NCBI GenBank assembly: GCA_045605745.1
Contig: JAZUQN010000199.1
Span: 1 to 5,327 of the forward strand
Source of the DNA: SIG710 sp045605745
GTDB taxonomy: Bacteria > Bacillota > Clostridia > Oscillospirales > CAG-272
Direction: 5' to 3'
DNA: 5,327 nucleotides
Shown here: positions 2,377 to 5,327 of the stretch, in pieces
Numbering within the stretch: the first letter of the stretch is position 1
Layout of the letters: each line of letters starts with the position of its first letter
Made by a program: the position numbers and the translations under genes
The notes under the pieces: model-generated
Seen by the model: only the letters and a program-made list of their open reading frames with translations
Database searches by the model: none
What the model was told of the DNA's origin: nothing

Positions 2377-5327
2377 ATGGTTATCAAAGAACAACGGCTT
2401 GGAAAAAACGTCAGAATGAGCTTTTCTAAGGCTCGCACAACTCTGGAGCTTCCGAATCTTCTCGAAATTCAAACTAAATCCTACAAGTGGTTTCTTGAGG
2501 AAGGACTGGGTGAGGTGCTTCAGGATGTTTCCCCTATCACGGATTATTCGGGCAATCTCCAGATCGATTTCCTTTCCTACACTATCGATCCCACGCCAAA
2601 ATATCCCGTTGAGGAATGTAAAGAGAGAGATGTAAACTATGCAGCTCCTCTAAGGGTAAATGTCAGACTGACAAATAGGCAGACCGGTGAGATCAAGCAG
2701 ACCGACATCTATATGGGTGACTTCCCGCTTATGACCGACAACGGTACTTTTGTCATCAACGGTGCAGAGAGAGTTATCGTTTCTCAGATTGTTCGTTCAC
2801 CGGGTATGTACTATGCTTCGGATATCGATAAGTCAGGCAAGAAAACATATACAGCACAGATAATTCCTTATCGTGGTGCTTGGCTTGAATATGAAACAGA
2901 TATAAACGGCGTTTTCTATGTTCGCATAGATAAGAACCGCAAGCTCCCTATAACCATGTTTATTCGTGCTCTCGGAGTTGAAAGCCGTGAGGATATTTAT
3001 GAAATGTTTGGCGAAGAGGAGAAGCTTGTTGTAACCTTTGAAAAAGACGAATCTGAGGAGCTTGCTGCTCGCAACAGAACAACTCCCGGAGTTGAATCAC
3101 TGAAAGAGATTTATAAAAAGCTTCGTCCCGGTGAGCCTCCGCTGGTTGAGAGTGCTCAAACACTTATAAACAACTATTTCTTCGATCCCAAGCGTTATGA
3201 TATCGCTCCTGTGGGACGATATAAGTTTGACAAGAAGATGTCTGTTGCTGCCCGCATACGCGGATATAAGCTGGCAGAAGCCGTTGTCAGCCCCATTACA
3301 GGTGAAGTCCTTTATGAGGCAGGCGAAATTATGGATTCTGAAAAGGCTTCTAATATTGAGCACAATGCTGTTAACGCAGTTAAGATAGAGCTTGATGACG
3401 GAAGAGTTGTTAAGGTGTTTGGCAACAACACGATTGAGCCTGAATATCTCCTTGGCTTTGATCTGCGTGATTGCGGTATCAAGGAAAAGGTCAGAACTGC
3501 TGTTCTTCTTGAAATTATGGAAGAATGCGGCGGCGATGTTGATGCTATTAAGGAGGCTGCAAAGCGCAGAATTGCTGAGCTTTGTCCCAAGCATATAACA
3601 AAGGACGATATTTTTGCAACGATCAACTATCTTCTCGGCCTTTCTCATGATGTTGGCGTAACAGACGATATCGACCACCTTGGAAACCGTCGTATCCGTT
3701 CTGTTGGTGAACAGCTCCAGAACCAGATGCGCATCGGCTTTACAAGAATGGACAAGATCATTAAGGAGAGAATGACTACTCAGGATAATGAGAAGCTCAC
3801 TCCCCAGGCTCTTATCAATATTCGTCCTGTTGCAACTGCTATCAGAGAATTTTTTGGTTCTTCGCAGCTTTCTCAGTTTATGGATCAGACCAATCCTCTT
3901 TCTGAGCTTACTCATAAGAGAAGACTTTCTGCCCTCGGTCCCGGCGGTCTTTCCCGTGACCGTGCTTCCTTCGATGTTCGTGACGTTCATTATACTCACT
4001 ACGGTAGAATGTGCCCTATCGAGACTCCCGAAGGTCCTAACATCGGTCTTATTTCCTACCTTTCAACCTATGCACGCATAAGTGATTACGGGTTTATTGA
4101 GGCTCCTTATCGCGTTGTTAAGCACATTGAGGGTGAAAACGGCGAGATAGAAAGCTATGTAACCGATGAAGTTATCTATATGACAGCGGATGTTGAAGAC
4201 AGATATGTTATTGCACAGGCAAATGAACCTCTTGATGAAAACGGAAAGTTTATCAACAAAAAGGTTACTGCCCGTGATAAGGCTGACTTTATTGAAATAG
4301 AAGCCAGCAAGGTCGATCTTATCGACGTTTCGCCAAAAATGGTCGTTTCTGTTGCAACTGCAAGCATCCCATTTCTTGAAAATGACGATAACACCCGTGC
4401 GCTCATGGGTTCAAACATGCAGAAGCAGGCTGTTCCGCTTATGGTTACCGATGCTCCTATTGTTGGTACAGGTATGGAATATCAGGCTGCTTGCGACTCC
4501 GGCGTTGTTATTCTTGCAAAGAATGCAGGCGTTGTTGAGAGAGTTGATGCAGATTCTATCGTTATCAGAACCGAGGAGGGTACTAAGGATACCTACAAGC
4601 TTATTAAGTTTAAGCGTACTAACCAAGGCACTTGTATCAACCAAAGACCTATCGTTGCTTGTGGCGAGGTAGTCCAGAAGGGCCAGGTTATTGCAGACGG
4701 TCCTGCAACCTCAAACGGCGAGGTTTCCCTTGGTAAGAATGCCCTTATAGGCTTTATGACCTGGGAAGGTTATAACTACGAGGACGCTGTTCTTCTTAAT
4801 GAGCGTCTTGTTCGAGATGATGTTTATACTTCACTTCATATAGAAGAATATTCTCACGAATCCAGAGATACAAAGCTGGGTCCGGAGGAGATCACAAGAG
4901 AAATTCCCAATGTTGGTGATGACGCTCTGAAGGATCTTAATGCTGACGGTATCATTAAAAAGGGTACTGAGGTCAGAGCCGGCGATATTCTCGTTGGTAA
5001 GATCACTCCTAAGGGCGAAACAGAGCTAACGGCCGAGGAAAGACTGCTTCGTGCGATATTCGGCGAAAAGGCAAGAGAGGTTAGAGATACTTCTCTCAGA
5101 GTTCCGCACGGTGAATCCGGTATAGTTGTTGATGTTAAGGTGTTTTCTCGTGAAAACGGCGATGATCTGCCAACCGGTGTTAATAAAGTGGTTCGCGTTT
5201 ACCTTGCGCAGAAGCGTAAGATATCCGTTGGTGATAAGATGGCGGGTCGCCATGGTAATAAGGGTGTCGTTTCAAGAATCCTCCCTCCCGAGGATATGCC
5301 ATTCCTTCCAGATGGAACATCACTTGA
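2377..5327 (+). CDS. rpoB: DNA-directed RNA polymerase subunit beta (5' part, runs off window)
   Basis: Catalytic beta subunit of RNA polymerase; 983 codons are visible with no stop or frameshift, roughly four fifths of a clostridial beta chain. It begins MVIKEQRLGKNVRMSFSKAR. Landmarks: INGAERVIVSQIVRSPG (128-144) in the N-terminal protrusion region; the lobe; DDIDHLGNRRIRSVGE (near 430-445); the rifampicin region 494-520, with Q500, D503, H513 and S518 (E. coli Q513, D516, H526, S531) all wild type, so rifampicin sensitivity is expected; GPGGLSRDR (521-529); CPIETPEGPNIGLI (546-559); NMQKQAVPL (680-688), with K683 where most bacteria have R; NYEDA (800-804); and GDKMAGRHGNKG (952-963), with K954 and K962 matching E. 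coli K1065 and K1073 at the active site. The large proteobacterial insert before that motif is absent, as in Firmicutes. rpoC would be expected beyond the window. No rplJ-rplL precedes it. Confidence 0.98.
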   Translation, partial: MVIKEQRLGKNVRMSFSKARTTLELPNLLEIQTKSYKWFLEEGLGEVLQDVSPITDYSGNLQIDFLSYTIDPTPKYPVEECKERDVNYAAPLRVNVRLTNRQTGEIKQTDIYMGDFPLMTDNGTFVINGAERVIVSQIVRSPGMYYASDIDKSGKKTYTAQIIPYRGAWLEYETDINGVFYVRIDKNRKLPITMFIRALGVESREDIYEMFGEEEKLVVTFEKDESEELAARNRTTPGVESLKEIYKKLRPGEPPLVESAQTLINNYFFDPKRYDIAPVGRYKFDKKMSVAARIRGYKLAEAVVSPITGEVLYEAGEIMDSEKASNIEHNAVNAVKIELDDGRVVKVFGNNTIEPEYLLGFDLRDCGIKEKVRTAVLLEIMEECGGDVDAIKEAAKRRIAELCPKHITKDDIFATINYLLGLSHDVGVTDDIDHLGNRRIRSVGEQLQNQMRIGFTRMDKIIKERMTTQDNEKLTPQALINIRPVATAIREFFGSSQLSQFMDQTNPLSELTHKRRLSALGPGGLSRDRASFDVRDVHYTHYGRMCPIETPEGPNIGLISYLSTYARISDYGFIEAPYRVVKHIEGENGEIESYVTDEVIYMTADVEDRYVIAQANEPLDENGKFINKKVTARDKADFIEIEASKVDLIDVSPKMVVSVATASIPFLENDDNTRALMGSNMQKQAVPLMVTDAPIVGTGMEYQAACDSGVVILAKNAGVVERVDADSIVIRTEEGTKDTYKLIKFKRTNQGTCINQRPIVACGEVVQKGQVIADGPATSNGEVSLGKNALIGFMTWEGYNYEDAVLLNERLVRDDVYTSLHIEEYSHESRDTKLGPEEITREIPNVGDDALKDLNADGIIKKGTEVRAGDILVGKITPKGETELTAEERLLRAIFGEKAREVRDTSLRVPHGESGIVVDVKVFSRENGDDLPTGVNKVVRVYLAQKRKISVGDKMAGRHGNKGVVSRILPPEDMPFLPDGTSL

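Noticed and set aside
3097..3999. 300-codon open frame on the - strand opposite rpoB
   Set aside because: It lies wholly antisense to clearly coding, motif-rich rpoB sequence, its translation resembles no family I know, and it has the composition of a codon-bias shadow.

Overview
The window reads as chromosomal DNA from a low-GC Firmicute, most likely a gut-type clostridium near the Ruminococcaceae/Oscillospiraceae. This is inferred from AT-rich intergenic DNA, strong AGGAGG-type ribosome binding sites, a clostridial-style RNA polymerase beta subunit lacking the proteobacterial insert before its catalytic lysines, and the S20 and cysteine synthase sequences. No mobile element, CRISPR array, tRNA or rRNA is visible. 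Apart from one small regulator this is core genome.

Layout, left to right: (1) an AT-rich promoter region and a small XRE-family DNA-binding protein (80-406, +), followed by a doubtful 40-codon reading frame (449-571, +) that runs into a strong hairpin terminator (545-586). (2) Converging on that terminator from the other side is cysK (586-1512, -), the last step of cysteine synthesis. (3) Upstream of cysK on the same strand is rpsT, ribosomal protein S20 (1578-1838, -), with its own extended -10 promoter (1929-1957), a structured leader, and a terminator placed directly in front of the cysK ribosome binding site. (4) A 220-base AT-rich divergent region (1958-2177) contains a 10-bp direct repeat and roughly helically phased A-tracts. 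(5) rpoB (2377-5327, +) begins behind a near-consensus promoter (2178-2207) and a leader of about 160 bases with several strong foldings; it runs off the window after 983 codons with an unbroken frame.

rpsT and rpoB are divergent, growth-related genes sharing one intergenic region, each with a strong sigma-A-type promoter and its own foldable leader. rpoB is not preceded here by rplJ-rplL, its usual neighbours, so its control must come from its own promoter and leader. cysK has no obvious promoter of its own and is probably fed by readthrough of the rpsT terminator or by a weak promoter inside the end of rpsT. The most interesting parts are the two leaders: the rpoB leader (possible H-type pseudoknot, a 13-bp hairpin with a CUUG loop, and a competing GGCAAG segment before the ribosome binding site) and the rpsT leader (a hairpin whose loop can pair with the Shine-Dalgarno sequence). 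Both are predictions by eye and need comparative testing.
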